Origin: Hydrangea macrophylla
Lineage: Eukaryota; Streptophyta; Magnoliopsida; Cornales; Hydrangeaceae
Length of the DNA: 64,000 nucleotides
Assembly (NCBI GenBank): GCA_033977485.1
Contig: CM066997.1
Span: forward strand, 80,012,634-80,076,633
Direction: 5' to 3'
Made by a program: the position numbers and the translations under genes. Below are positions 32,292 through 44,346 of the stretch, piece after piece; position 1 is the first letter of the stretch, and each line of letters opens with the position of its first letter. The notes beneath the pieces were generated by a model. That model was not told the origin of the DNA, ran no database searches, and worked only from the letters and a program-made list of their open reading frames with translations.

Positions 32292-34408
32292 ATGATTGTA
32301 GGCAAGAAAGCATTGAACACCGGGACAGTTTGGGTTAGAGATTCAAGTGCAAGGTTAGTAAGAAGAGAACCAGAGAGAGAAATGGATCAGGAACAGAATG
32401 CTATAGAAATGGAACAAATAAATGAGAGAATGGACACGATGATAACCATGTTGAAAACTTTGGCCCACCAAAGGCCTACGGTTGACCCATCAATAGTTGA
32501 TTCTCCTCCACCTGCGAATCGGGTTGGAGAGGATGACTGGTATGAGGATTCGGAGCCACCTAGAGTCGAAGTGCCTAGGGCAGAGAGAGAAAAAATTGAG
32601 AAAGCTGAGAAAGAGAGTATTGAGATGAGGGGTCGAAAAGCTAGAAAAAGTTGTCCGCAAGTCCAATGGGGTTGATAGTTACTTGCTAGAGCCGGAGGGA
32701 TTATTCGAGGGAGCTTAAGAGAAGTTGTTGGTCAGTTTTAAGAGGCCTAAAATTGTTAAGTTCGATGGTTTTGGTAATCCCAAAAATCATATGAGGATAA
32801 GTTGTTTGATTATTACCATACTATTTCAGCAAACCTTGACGGGGGCAATCTTATCCTGGTATTTCACTTTGGAACCTAGTAAAACTCGCATATGGGAAGA
32901 AGTCGTGAAAGCTCTTATCAAATAGTATGAGTATAATCAAGAGTTGGATGTAACTATGAGGGACCTATAGACAACTAGGCAAGAAAGCAAGGAATCATTC
33001 GTTGTGTTCTTGGCCCGTTGAAGAGGAAAGGCTACGAAGATGACCCAACGACCGTCTGAGAAAGACCATATTCGAGTCGTAGTAAAGAACTTATAGGGTA
33101 TCTACCCAAGAGAAGCTCATGTATCAGTGCATTCATACTTTCACAGTGTTTTTTGAGATAGGAACTAGAATCAAGGACACAATCAAAGAAGACAAAATTA
33201 AGAAGGATGATTCACAAGGGAACAGGCCTCGAAGGCCTTTCTATGGGGCACTGTTTTGAAAACTGAATCGGATAGGCCGATTAAACGAGTTGAACCGCTA
33301 CCCGGTCCATAAAACGGGCCGATCTGAACCAGAAAATTGCTCTACACCAAAAAATTGGTCAATTTTCTGAGAACTGCTGGAACCAGCCAGTTGAACTAGA
33401 CCTGAAGAAAATTGTTCACGATTCTGTGAAACCGACCGATTCGTTAGACTATAAAAAAGATGAAGATTTAGGTCAAAAATCAGATCTAGTCTTTCATCTC
33501 TGGCCTTCTCCTTCATCTGCGATTCCACTTTCAGATAGAAAAGATCTAAATCTTTCATATTTGGCCTTCAATTTGCTACGATTTATTTTATCTTTGCTCA
33601 TCATGAGATCTAATTTTTCATCCTTGTTTTGTTATTCCCTTGATCGTGACATCATGGGTGCCAGCGTCGCCATCTCACCATCGCCTTGTCGTGGACTCCA
33701 TCTTCATTTGGTGATGAGTTATTCAGATAACAATATTAGATCTGCAAACTGGTTATCATTACCCTAAATTTAGACTTTTGAGTGAACCAAAAAGTATGTT
33801 TAGAGATAAAAACCACATGCCAACGATTTTTGTATAAAATGTGGCAACCAACTGGCAGTCTAAAGGTTAAAGTACTATCCTCTTTATGTTTTTTGGTTGT
33901 ATATTATTATTATTTTGGTATTTTAGTTTTATATATATGCCATTTCGACCACACTATATTATAGTGGAACAAATTCAACCTCCCTTCAATCAAAATTCAA
34001 TGGACTCACTACCATATATGCTTGCCATACAAAATTTGGGAAATATAACATTACTCCATTAATAGTATTTCTAAATAAATATATTTATTATTTAATTATG
34101 ACAATAAGGTTTAATTCCGGTTCACCCAATGGTTGAACCACTAACCCGTGACCTGATCATTTTTTTCGATTCGATGAACGGCCCAATTTTTAAAACATTG
34201 CTATGGAGGAAGCACAGGGAACCACGTGGTAACTGATGTCAATGCATTAAACTAGCCGCAAGAAGGGTAGAATTTGTCAAGAAGGGGAACCATGCTAAGA
34301 TCCAAGTTGGAAGGAAAAGCTCATCATCTCACAGATCTGGGGATTTCACTTTCTACCACCCTCAAGCGACTGGTAGAGAAAGGATATTTGAAGCTACTAG
34401 ACCCAAGG
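32292..34408 (+). pseudogene. gag relic of element B (split by hAT MITE)
   Basis: The start segment 32292-32675 has a helical motif (MEQINERMDTMITMLKTLAH) typical of the Tat gag N-terminus, then an acidic/basic linker. After a frameshift, PKIVKFDGFGNPKNHMR and QQTLTGAILSWYFTLEPSK (32725-32922) are the gag core, continuing beyond 32925 with RDL and TTRQESKESF. The MITE at 33249-34200 interrupts it and coding sequence resumes at 34209 (AKIQVGRKSSSHRS, then FYHPQATGRERIFEAT) until the minus-strand element begins at 34413. There are many stops; TAG is the commonest. Confidence 0.75.
33249..34200 (+). mobile_element. hAT-type MITE, 952 bp
   Basis: It starts CACTGTTTTGAAAACTG and ends with the inverse of CAATGTTTTAAAAATTG. 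An 8-bp duplication with one mismatch flanks it (CTATGGGG 33241-33248; CTATGGAG 34201-34208). The 8-bp duplication and the CA-TG ends are hAT features. Subterminal GGTTCA/TGAACC-type motifs (near 34120 and 33290) are common in this MITE group. It carries no transposase; the short ORFs inside are not recognisable. Confidence 0.85.
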
Positions 34409-35964
34409 CCGATGTCACGCTTCGGAGCAACATAATTAGAGAAAAATAAATTTCCTTTATGGGTCCATAGGGAATGACGGGTGAATAACCGCGTTGTCAT
34501 CTACTCAAACCAATAAACACCACGATAGGGAGGATGCTATTCATAGAACATATCTTATTAACATTAATCAGAGGCTACAGCGGAAACTATAAAAGGTATG
34601 GAAGCAACAGATGCCCAAGTACCAATTATAAAAGTCTACTAAAACTATTACAACAGCTGGCTTATAGTCTCAGGCCTATAACAATAACAACAACAGATAT
34701 ACAAACTAACTATTATAAGCAGCACGTCTTCTTCTCCAAGCCTTCAGCTTCAAGACCGGCAGAACATCAGTCCCTCGTCCTCAAGTCCTGCGAAGCTCTA
34801 GACATTGGAATGTCCAGGGCACAAATGCCATCAGCTTTGGATACAAAGCTGAGTGAGTACATTAAACAACACTCCTCACCGTTATTGTTCAGCATCTTAA
34901 AATGCGGTTAATCTCTTAACAATGGCGTCACGCACGGACATAGCAAATGTCTCATTAAACTGTACATTAATCAAAGGTAACAGGAATAACAGGAAGCATA
35001 GTAATGACAAAGACAAGGATCATGGTATAATATCTTATCACATATTCATCAAATCCATGCATGTAACCCATGCATCCATCCCATGCATATACCTTTACGT
35101 CGGGACGCTGGATCCACGACTGAACCATCTTCTTACCAGCCATTCTCATATTCATATCCATCTATGTATCCGTACGTTGATACCATAATCCAAATCCGTA
35201 TCCATACATAGATACCATAATACCAATCGGAATCACCCGACTAGGCAGTAGGTCCTACAATCCCTTGATAGGGTTACCGGTCGTCTACACGGTACCACCT
35301 ATCTGTAAACGATGGAAGCGGCACAACGGACGTTTTCTACGCTGTGTATATTCTCACTGGTCAACTACACGGTGAAAATACATTAGGGCACTAGCCGAAC
35401 GTAATCGTCAACGGTACACTGGACGTCTTCAACAGTGCATACGCATTACTGGACGTCTTCAACAGCAAGAGGCGTACTAGGAACTCTAACCGTCCCACGT
35501 CCACCCAACTCGTCAGCCATTGATCCCATGGATCCAAAGTACACATATCTCATATTCCACATAAGTCACATGTCCCATTTCTCATCAGCTTCTCTTGCCT
35601 CTTCACATCACTATCCCATGCATGCTGACACATGTTGTGAAATGCTCATATACTAAGTACTGGAAATACCACATGCTCTGTATTAATCATATCTACTGAT
35701 TATTGATTATTAACATGCAGTTGTATTCCGTTCTACTATTCAGTTTGACAATAACATATGACAGTTAAACAATTCATCTCATATCAACAGATAACATAGG
35801 ATAATTAATCTCGTAATATCAATGATAATTGCATATAAGTCTAGTCTTGACATAGTACTTATAAATCTTATCCACACAACGCAATAACCCATATGGTATA
35901 ACTATTAACAAGTCTGATATATCACAAATATAAGACAACATACAAATAACATTCTGCTAATATC

Positions 35965-36111
35965 CAATCGATTGAACAAACATATCAATCGATTGGAAAC
36001 AATATCAATCGATTGGACAAAATACCAATCGATTGACATATCAATCGATTGGAACCCATGGCAATCGATTGAGAAATCATCCAATCGATTGGATCCAATG
36101 GCAATCGATTG
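35965..36111 (-). promoter_or_regulatory. CAATCGATTG cluster 2, 3' LTR of gag-only element
   Basis: Eight exact sites start at 35965, 35986, 36006, 36026, 36042, 36062, 36082 and 36102. Steps are 21, 20, 20, 16, 20, 20 and 20 bp. A single 16-bp step also occurs in cluster 2 of element C. Confidence 0.9.
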
Positions 36112-36617
36112 AACTCTGTCTTCTTCCTCAAAACTGCTGGTTTTATTTATAAAAACGTTGGGGTCCTCTTTCCTCCTCATGCACGTTATTATACACACAT
36201 AAACATCACAAAAACAACCTCTTGAATGAGTTAATAAACTCACCTTATCCCGATGGTCCGTTGACGGCATCCCGAGCTCCGCGGCGGCGGCTATGGTGGT
36301 TGATCTCTCTCCTCTCCTTTCTTCTCTGCTCTATCTTTCTCTGTCTATCTCTGTTCTCTCTCTGTTCTCCTCTTCTTCTTCTTATTCTTCCTCTTCTTCC
36401 CTTCTCTCTTCCTCTCTAACCCGAGAGTGTGGGTGTGTGTAATATATATATACAATATATATGTATGTGTATATATATATGAGAGTATATATATCTCTCT
36501 CTCTCCCAAACACACACACAAGCAAACATATATATGTATAAGGGGAGGGGTATATATAGGGGAGGGAAACAATCACAACCACACAAAACCAACGAGGTGG
36601 CCAACTCCAGCTACTTC

Positions 36618-36733
36618 CAATCGATTGATACCAGGTGCCAATCGATTGGGGTTAGGTCGGCAGGATACCAATCGATTGGTAAAACATCCAATCGATTGAC
36701 ATATCAATCGATTGAGATAAGGTCAATCGATTG
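36618..36733 (-). promoter_or_regulatory. CAATCGATTG cluster 1, 3' LTR of gag-only element
   Basis: Six exact sites start at 36618, 36639, 36669, 36689, 36705 and 36724, on the upstream side of the TATA region in the minus orientation. Confidence 0.88.
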
Positions 36734-36800
36734 AACACACAATCTCACCAAAGGCTAAGAAAGGTACTAGGATCTATACCTAAAAATACGGGGTATTACA

Positions 36801-36816
36801 TCATCCACCACTCATC
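36801..36816 (-). other. Polypurine tract of gag-only element
   Basis: The minus strand reads GATGAGTGGTGGATGA directly before the 3' LTR, matching element C. Confidence 0.75.
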
Positions 36817-38030
36817 AAAAGATTTCGTCCTCGAAATCTGAAGCAGTAGCCCTATACCAAAAAGAAATCCATCTCGCAAGACAGACACTAAATGCTCACT
36901 TTCTCGTTTTACATAAACGATTACATCAGCGGCCAACGGGTGCAAGTTCTAGACACGCGATACGAAAATATCAACGATCTACGAGTACTAGGGTGACAAC
37001 TACCAAATCCTCGGGTTTAGATATATAAAATTCGTAAGTCAAACTTCGGGAAAAGGTTCTAGGTAGCACATTCAAATCCTCTCACAACATCTGAAACGGC
37101 TAGTCTCTAAACACATGAGGTTCCTCCCTCAGGTCAAACTCTACGGTGTAAGGGTTCTACTGATCAAGTGTTCTAATCTCATCTAAGTCATAGTGAAGCA
37201 TTGCTATCTGCTCCTGTCTCCGAAGAGGCTTCCTATTGTGCTGTCGATGTCTGTACTGCTGCATCAGTTGATTGTCTTCTATCTCTGAACTCCTTGTTAA
37301 CTCCTGTATTATTGTCGTCGTCCCCTTGGATATTGACTTGAAAGCATTTGTGACTCTAATATCGTAACTGGTGATTTAAACTTCCTTACGTATCTCCAAA
37401 TTCTCATGTACTATTGATATGATCATCTCTTGAGGTCGTACCATCCATTAAATACTCGTTCTGCTTCCATGTATTACCTAAATAGGTTTGGCAGAGCTAC
37501 ATACTGATTTTCGTGAGTCGTTCTATTATATAATCTCGACTGGGTGAAAGCCACATGCAATCGGTGTTGAAAAGAATCCTTCTATGATACTCTTTGTAAT
37601 TCTGGTGTTGTCTCTACGTTACTCGTATCTCTTCCCATATACTCGCAATCTTCTAGTTCGTCCTCTCTTGTCAAAGCTACATCTAAAGCAAATTTAGATT
37701 CTTCATCTCTAGTCTCTGTCCAACATACCAATGGTTGGCATAGTCTTTCGATAGGGAGGCAATTGACGTCATATAAGGATGCATTTGAAGTCTTATAGGG
37801 ATGTAAAAGAAGTCATATGGGATGCATTTGATGTTATATCTATACTTGGATAACTACTGTTGATCAGTGTCAAACGAATTGTTCTAGTAACTACAATTTA
37901 CGGTGTAGGCTAATCCTTTTACAATCAAATCAAACAAATACCAAACTTCCTGCAATATCGGGATCATATATAATACATGATGTAGGTGTTGAGTGTTGTA
38001 CCTTCTGTCTATCGTCCTTGTCTAAGTTGA
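36817..38030 (-). other. Non-coding 3' part of gag-only element
   Basis: No RT, RNase H or integrase motif could be found on the minus strand. Near 37745-37840 there are short repeats of a GATGCATTTGA-GTC-ATA phrase. This replaces the whole pol gene of an autonomous Tekay element. Confidence 0.6.
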
Positions 38031-39151
38031 GACCAATTACTTGTATGGTGAGTCTGCCCTCGTAGTACTTGTTGCGATGGAGCATTGTGTTGCATCTCTA
38101 ATTCTGGACAAAACTTACAGACATGACCAACTTTACCGCAGTTAAAGCATCGTATTCCACGTCCACTAGATTTCCTTTATACTCTGCATTCTTGGGAATG
38201 GTGTCCTGGTACTCCACAATTGTAGCAGATATCTCGTTCTCTGTACTGCGTCGGAGTCGCCACTAGTTTTGATTCTTTCTTATTGTTCCCCAACCTCTTA
38301 CGCTTCTGGCGGTTGCCCATGTAACTTCTCTCTGTATTTCCTTATTGAACTTGGTTAGCAGCCAACACAATATGACTATCTCTTCCTCTCTGATCCGTTG
38401 GGAGAAACTGATCGTACTCTGGAAATATTTTATCAAAGTATGGTCCTTCACTAATCTGAGTATCGTCTTCTAGCTTCATTGCCATTTCTACCAGAGCTTC
38501 GAAAGATTGATCTAAATGTCCTATAGTCATATGACGGAAATGTGGAACTAGTCCCTGATGATATCTTTTGATCTTCCTTCTTGGGGTATCAATCATATGC
38601 GGCGCAAATCGTGATAGCCTCTCAAATTTAGTTGTATATTCTGGCACTGTAAAACTATCCTGAACTAATTGGATGAACTCCATTTCCCTTTTGTTCTTCT
38701 TAGACTCTAGGAAGTACTTCTCTAGAAATCGAGTCTTGAATGATTCCCAAGTCATCCTCCCTACAGCTTCTTTACCTATCGTAGCTTTCACTGCGTCCCA
38801 CCAATCTGCTGCTGAGAATGTCAGTTGAAATATAGCCAAATGTCTTTTCTCAATGTCAGTACATTCAAGTGTCTCAAATATCAATTCTATCTGGCGAATC
38901 CATTGCTCAGCTTGCCATGCTCCCGTTAATCCGGTAAAGGTCTCTGGTTGAAGAGCACGAAATTCCTTTAGCAGCTTGACTCTTGTCTGACGTACTGGTG
39001 CTTCATTGTCGATGACGTGATCCGCACGATTGATAACTTGTTCCATGCGACGGATGAAAACTCCGATCATTCCGGTCGGATCTATCTCAGGAGGTACTAC
39101 ACTAGGTACTCCATTCAGCTGGCCCGGGTTTCCTTGAGTCGTCCTAACCAT
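38030..39151 (-). pseudogene. gag: gag of gag-only Tekay-related element
   Basis: 269 codons are open from ATG 39151 to a stop at 38342. The same frame continues past that TAA to two CCHC knuckles, CYNCGVPGHHSQEC (38227-38186) and CFNCGKVGHVCKFC (38149-38108), with one more TAA between them. Core motifs align with element C gag: ETFTGLTGAWQAEQWIRQIE, ADWWDAVKATIG, FERLSRFAPHMIDTP, RYHQGLVPHFRHMTIGHLDQ. Gag forms the particle that packages element RNA. The N-terminal 269 residues could still be made, without nucleic-acid-binding knuckles unless the stop is read through. An acceptor-like site lies 32 nt upstream. Confidence 0.85.
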
Positions 39152-39181
39152 AACGAGTACTGGTAGTGTTCGGTGTCGCTA

Positions 39182-39184
39182 CCT
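39182..39184 (-). promoter_or_regulatory. Predicted splice acceptor before gag, gag-only element
   Basis: The minus strand reads TTCATTTTTAG|GTAGCGAC, AG at 39184-39183. With the LTR donor at 41719 it would remove 2537 nt including palindrome cluster 2 and the PBS. Confidence 0.5.
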
Positions 39185-39872
39185 AAAAATGAAAATCTAT
39201 TCGGTCAGACACATTCTATCTTACAGCTCAAGCAAGAACAAAACATGTGGTAACCAATATATAGTACCACTATATAATACGATCACATCAAGCAATACAG
39301 ATACCTCACATAAATAATAATAACCACAAGGTCAGTCTATCTACCAAGTGTACTCCAATATATCTATGCTCAAGACACGGATTACAAAACTATAGGTTCT
39401 ACACGTAACGTCAAATCTAAACATTCTATTTCCATTCTCAGGTTCCAAGCTATGAGTATTGTTCAACTAAAATGTGAGAATACTCAACTAACATGAGGCT
39501 CAAGGTAACAGGATAATCTTATCCTAAACCTCTTTCTACTTCTAGGTCATACCGACTGTTCCGAGATTGCTTCAGGATTTGTCAGCGTCTAACATCCAAC
39601 AGCTCTATATATATAGGATCTCCACAACCACAACTAACTCTCAACGCATTGTTCTCCGTGAACTCAACTATCAACAGTTCTAACGATTCTTATCGACTCT
39701 AACAGTTACTACCTGCTAACGAAACATTCTCAGATGGATTCTTCAAACTTCTCGTCTATATGACAAGATTCCAGTTCTATCTCATCTCAACTAATCCTCA
39801 TGCTATCGATATTAACTTAGGACTCAGGTTCTAATCACAAAAGACAAGCGATTAACAACTGAAACCTAGGCT

Positions 39873-39884
39873 CTGATACCAAAA
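39873..39884 (-). other. Primer-binding site of gag-only element
   Basis: The minus strand reads TTTTTGGTATCAGAGCC just inside the 5' LTR, the initiator-Met tRNA type, as in element C. Confidence 0.8.
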
Positions 39885-39888
39885 ATCA

Positions 39889-42277
39889 TGTCACGCCCCG
39901 GAGCAGCATAAATAGAGAAAAATAAATTTCCTTTATGGGTCCATAGGGAATGATGGGTGAATAACCGCGTTGTCATCTACTCAAACCAATAAACACCACG
40001 ATAGGGAGGATGCTATTCATAGAACATATCTTATTAACATTAATCAGAGGCTACAGCGGAAACTATAAAAGGTATGGAAGCAACAGATGCCCAAGTACCA
40101 ATTATAAAAGTTTACTAAAACTATTACAACAGCTGGCTTATAGTCTCAGGCCTATAACAATAACAACAACAGATATACAAACTAACTATTACAAGCAGCA
40201 CGTCTTCTTCTCCAAGCCTTCAGCTCCAAGACCGGCAGAACATCAGTCCCTCATCCTCAAGTCCTGCGAAGCTCTAGACATTGGAATGTCCAGGGCACAA
40301 ACGCCATCAGTTTTGGATACAAAGCTGAGTGAGTACATTAAACAACACTCCTCACCGTTATTGTTCAGCATCTTAAAATGCGGTTAATCTCTTAACAATG
40401 GCGTCACTCACGGACATAGCAAAGGTCTCATTAAACTGTACATTAATCAAAGGTAACAGGAATAACAGGAAGCATAGTAATGACAAAGACAAGGATCATG
40501 GTATAATATCTTATCACATATTCATCAAATCCATGCATGTAACCCATGCATCCATCCCATGCATATACCTTTACGTCGGGACGCTGGATCCACGACTGAA
40601 CCATCTTCTTACTAGCCATTCTCATATTCATATCCATCTCTGTATCTGTACGTTGATACCATAATCCAAATCCGTATCCATACATAGATACCATAATACC
40701 AATCGGAATCACCCGACTAGGCAGTAGGTCCTACAATCCCTTGATAGGGTTACCGGTCGTCTACACGGTACCACCTATCTGTAAACGATGGAAGCGGTAC
40801 AACGGACGTCTTCTACGCTGTGTATATTCTCACTGGTCAACTACAAAGTAAAAATACATTAGGGCACTAGCCGGACGTAATCGTCAACGGTACACTGGAC
40901 GTCTTCAACAGTGCATACGCATTACTGGACGTCTTCAACAACAAGAGGCGTACTAGGAACTCTAACCGTCCCACGTCCACCCGACTCGTCAGCCGTTGAT
41001 CCCATGGATCCAAAGTACACATATCTCATATTCCACATAAGTCACATGTCCCATTTCTCATCAGCTTCTCTTGCCTCTTCACATCACTATCCCATGCATG
41101 CTGACACATGTTGTGAAATGCTCATATACTAAGTACTGGAAATACCACATGCTCTGTATTAATCATATCTACTGATTATTGATTATTAACATGCAGTTGT
41201 ATTCCGTTCTACTATTCAGTTTGACAATAACATATGACAGTTAAACAATTCATCTCATATCAACAGATAACATAGGATAATTAATCTCGTAATATCAATG
41301 ATAATTGCATATAAGTCTAGTCCTGACATAGTACTTATAAATCTTATCCGCACAGCGCAATAACCCATATGGTACAACTATTAACAAGTCTGATATATCA
41401 CAAATATAAGACGACATACAAATCACATTCTGCTAATATCCAATCGATTGAACAAACATGTTAATCGATTGGAAACAATATCAATCGATTGGACAAAATA
41501 CCAATCGATTGACATATCAATCGATTGGAACCCATGGCAATTGATTGAGAAATCATCCAATCGATTGGATCCAATGGCAATCGATTGAACTCTGTCTTCT
41601 TCCTCAAAACTGCTGGTTTTATTTATAAAAACGTTGGGATCCTCTTTCCTCCTCATGCACGTTATTATACACACATAAACATCACAAAAACAACCTCTTG
41701 AATGAGTTAATAAACTCACCTTATCCCGATGGTCCGTTGACGGCGTCCCGAGCTCCGCGGCGGCGGCTATGGTGGTTGATCTCTCTCCTCTCCTTTCTTC
41801 TATGCTCTATCTTTCTCTGTCTGTCTCTGTTCTCTCTCTGTTCTCCTCTTCTTCTTCTTATTCTTCCTCTTCTTCCCTTCTCTCTTCCTCTCTAACCCGA
41901 GAGTGTGGATGTGTGTAATATATATATATAATATATATGTATGTGTATATATATATGAGAGTATATATCTCTCTCTCTCTCCCAAACACACACACAAGCA
42001 AACATATATATGTATAAGGGGAGGGGTATATATAGGGGAGGGAAACAATCACAACCACACAAAACCAACGAGGTGGCCAACTCCAGCTACTTCCAATCGA
42101 TTGATACCAGGTGCCAATCGATTAGGGTTAGGTCGGCAGGATACCAATCGATTGGTAAAACATCCAATCGATTAACATATCAATCGATTGAGATAAGGTC
42201 AATCGATTGAACACACAATCTCACCAAAGGCTAAGAAAGGTACTAGGGATCTATACCTAAAAATACGGGGTATTACA
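39889..42277 (-). repeat. 5' LTR of gag-only element
   Basis: 2389 bp on minus. Palindrome cluster 2 lies at 41441-41587 (six exact, two decayed) and cluster 1 at about 42094-42209 (four exact, two ending TTA instead of TTG). A splice-donor phrase GTGAGTTTATTAACTCA begins at 41719. Confidence 0.92.
41702..41719 (-). promoter_or_regulatory. Predicted splice donor, 5' LTR of gag-only element
   Basis: The minus strand reads GATAAG|GTGAGTTTATTAACTCA. It is the counterpart of 19200 in element C and 48289 in LTR E. Confidence 0.6.
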
Positions 42278-42282
42278 GCCGA

Positions 42283-42690
42283 TACCTGATCCGCTTCCAC
42301 TAGGTTTCAATGCTAACCTCTATTATGAATTCCACCAAGCTCATGGCCACATGACCGATCAATGTATGAGGTTGAGGCACGAAGTGCAAGATTTACTTGA
42401 TAACAAGGTTATTTCTCTGCCACCTGCAAACAAGCTAAATGTGACCCCAGAACCTGCTCCCCAATCATCATACAGTACAGCCACCGCAAAATATCAACTT
42501 TTTGGATATCAAGGATGAAGTCTTTGACCCGTTTAATTTAATTGTGTCGATAGGACAAGCTGTTAAATCATATAAATTTCTAGAAGACCAGAGGGTATGC
42601 ACTATAAGGGTCGTGGAGGTAGAATGGCTAGTGGGAGGAGAAGAGGAGCAAGCCTTCGAAGAAGATATCGATAATGAAATCATTTAAATT
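42283..42690 (+). pseudogene. gag C-terminal part of element B
   Basis: Coding resumes after the minus-strand insertion: YYEFHQAHGHMTDQCMRLRH, then EVQDLLDNKVISLPPANK, the standard end of Tat gag with a zinc-finger-like H-x3-H-x4-C region. The 61-codon open stretch 42502-42684 continues with no recognisable domain. Confidence 0.7.
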
Positions 42691-43640
42691 AACTGGTGGG
42701 ATCCAAATAACCCGACTGACAACTCTATTTGGAATAACAATAATCATATAGTGATACTGATAACATGTGGTATGAGGAGAAAGAGAGTAAGAAGAGGGAA
42801 GAGGCCACGGAATTAGTTAATCATGCTCAGATAGACGACCTTTGGAAACCAGAAGAAGAAATCAGTCATCTCACCAAATCAGGGAGGCATTTCAAGCCCC
42901 ACAAGTTAGAGGGGGAACCATCTAGGCAGGGATTTGGAGAAGGGAAAAAGGGAAAATGTTTGAAGAAGGTGAGGAAGAAGACTGGGTTTTACAGCAGATG
43001 AAGAAGATTCAAGCAAATATCTCTGTTTGGGGATTATTGATCTCATCAAAAACACTTAAGCACGTTGTGTTAGACACACTACACCAGTTGAAGATCCCTA
43101 TTGAGACCACACCGAATGAATTAGTTACTATCATTAATGCTCAAGAACCTGCACCTATGATCACATTCACCGATGATAATCTACCACCCGAAGGGCCAAC
43201 TCATAATAAGCCATTGCATGTCACAATCCGATGTTTAGGAAGAACTATACCAGTATGTCTCATTGACAATAGGTCTGCCTTTAACATCTGTCCGATGAGG
43301 AACACTATAAGAATGGGTCTGGACAAATCAATGTTTCAACCATTAACCAAAATTGTGTGCTCGTATGACAACTCTCAATGGACTATTATTGGGTGGTGAC
43401 TCTCAAGGGAATCACAGGTCCGTTGGAGAGAGATACGAAATTTCAAATTATCGACATTCCCTTATCATTTAATCTGCTATTAGGGAGGCCTTGGATTCAT
43501 AGCATAGATGGTGTGTCATCCACATTGCATTAGAAGGTCAAATACATCTTGAAAGAAGAAAATGGAGAAAAGAAGGTAGTCAAGGAGATACTAGGAGATA
43601 ACTGAATTACGGAACTAGAAGTCCCGATCGACGCTCTTAT
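42690..43640 (+). pseudogene. Protease region of element B
   Basis: The open segment 42956-43399 contains WVLQQMKKIQANISVWGLL, then FTDDNLPPEGPTHNKPLHVT and the protease site VCLIDNRSAFNICPM, in which the usual D-N-G-S is D-N-R-S. After a TGA at 43397 the frame changes and LLGRPWIHS-like coding follows near 43480. Gag-pol linker acidic sequence (DLWKPEEEISHLTKSGRHFK) precedes it. Element A has the diverged equivalent at 60-520. Confidence 0.75.
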
Positions 43641-43779
43641 ACTGTAGGTCCATTTCCCTGAAGAGTAGAGTAATATCAAGGGTTTTGAGTTTGTTTAGGT
43701 CAATGTGATAGGATAAAGTACACCGTCTGAATTACTAATACTATACTTCGATCAATATGCCAATTCGATGGTGGCCAGC

Positions 43780-44142
43780 ATCATTAAGAAGATGAGGTTT
43801 TTTCCCGGCATGGGACTAGGTAGGAGAAATCAGGGATTGGCAGAGTTTCCATAAACAAAAAGCCAGAGAGACAGTCTTGGATTAGGATACGTTCTGATGG
43901 AGGAAGATAAGAAGAAGAAACCAAAGGGCACTACAGGGAACATGAAGTTGTATCAGAAGACCTTGAATGGGTATTTTGTTAAAGAAGGTGAAGATTTCCC
44001 TTTTTGCGATTTTTCAGAACCATGGTTGGATCGGGCTGACAAGTGCCTAAAGTCAGGGTTCAAGATTTTCTTCGATCATGAATTCACTGAATATGAAGAT
44101 CCCTATTTGTTGGCTCCCCCAAAGCCAGCTTCATTCAGTGAA
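43780..44142 (+). pseudogene. G-patch linker of element B
   Basis: FFPGMGLGRRNQGLAEFPQ (about 43798-43854) then SLGLGYVLMEEDKKKK form a G-patch-like motif. The open segment 43897-44142 (LYQKTLNGYFVKEGEDFPFC) continues the Tat linker seen diverged in element A at 895-1060. It is cut by the MITE at 44143. Confidence 0.65.
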
Positions 44143-44337
44143 GAGTAATGCTAGATGCACTCCTAAAAGCACAACCAAATGCACAACTCTGCTTAAAAAT
44201 GTTGGACCTCGTGCTGAAAAATTTGTACACAAAAAAGGGGGTGTACAGGGTGTACAAGCTTTTCAGCATGAAGTCCAATATTTTTAAGCAGGGTTGTGCA
44301 TTTGATTGTGCATTTAGGAGTGCATCTAGCATTACTC
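44143..44337 (+). mobile_element. MULE-type foldback MITE, 195 bp
   Basis: It begins GAGTAATGCTAGATGCACTC and ends with the inverse, so most of its length can fold into one hairpin. A 9-bp duplication with one mismatch flanks it (TTCAGTGAA 44134-44142; TTCAGTCAA 44338-44346). The 9-bp duplication points to a Mutator-like mobiliser. Confidence 0.85.
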
Positions 44338-44346
44338 TTCAGTCAA

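Larger units (their letters stand above)
34413..36800 (-). repeat. 3' LTR of gag-only element
   Basis: 2388 bp, minus orientation. The left end reads TGTCACGCTTCGGAGC on plus and the right end GGGTATTACA. It carries palindrome cluster 2 at 35965-36111 and cluster 1 at 36618-36733, with a TATA-like and pyrimidine-rich (GA on minus) stretch between them, as in element C. Confidence 0.92.
34413..42277 (-). mobile_element. Complete gag-only Tekay-related element (TR-GAG type), TSD GCCGA
   Basis: The 7,865-bp element is on the minus strand, LTRs 39889-42277 (5') and 34413-36800 (3'). A perfect duplication GCCGA flanks it (34408-34412, 42278-42282). LTR ends (TGTAATACCC...GCGTGACA), PBS type, polypurine tract, palindrome clusters and gag are those of element C's group, but the 3.1-kb internal region has only gag and zinc knuckles. 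No protease, RT or integrase is visible, so it must use enzymes in trans. It is inserted in gag of element B. The two LTRs differ by scattered substitutions only. Confidence 0.92.

Noticed and set aside
35965..36111. Regularly spaced palindromes as a CRISPR array
   Set aside because: Repeats are 10 bp, spacers 6-15 bp and partly repeated between LTRs, the setting is a plant retrotransposon LTR, and no cas-like gene exists.
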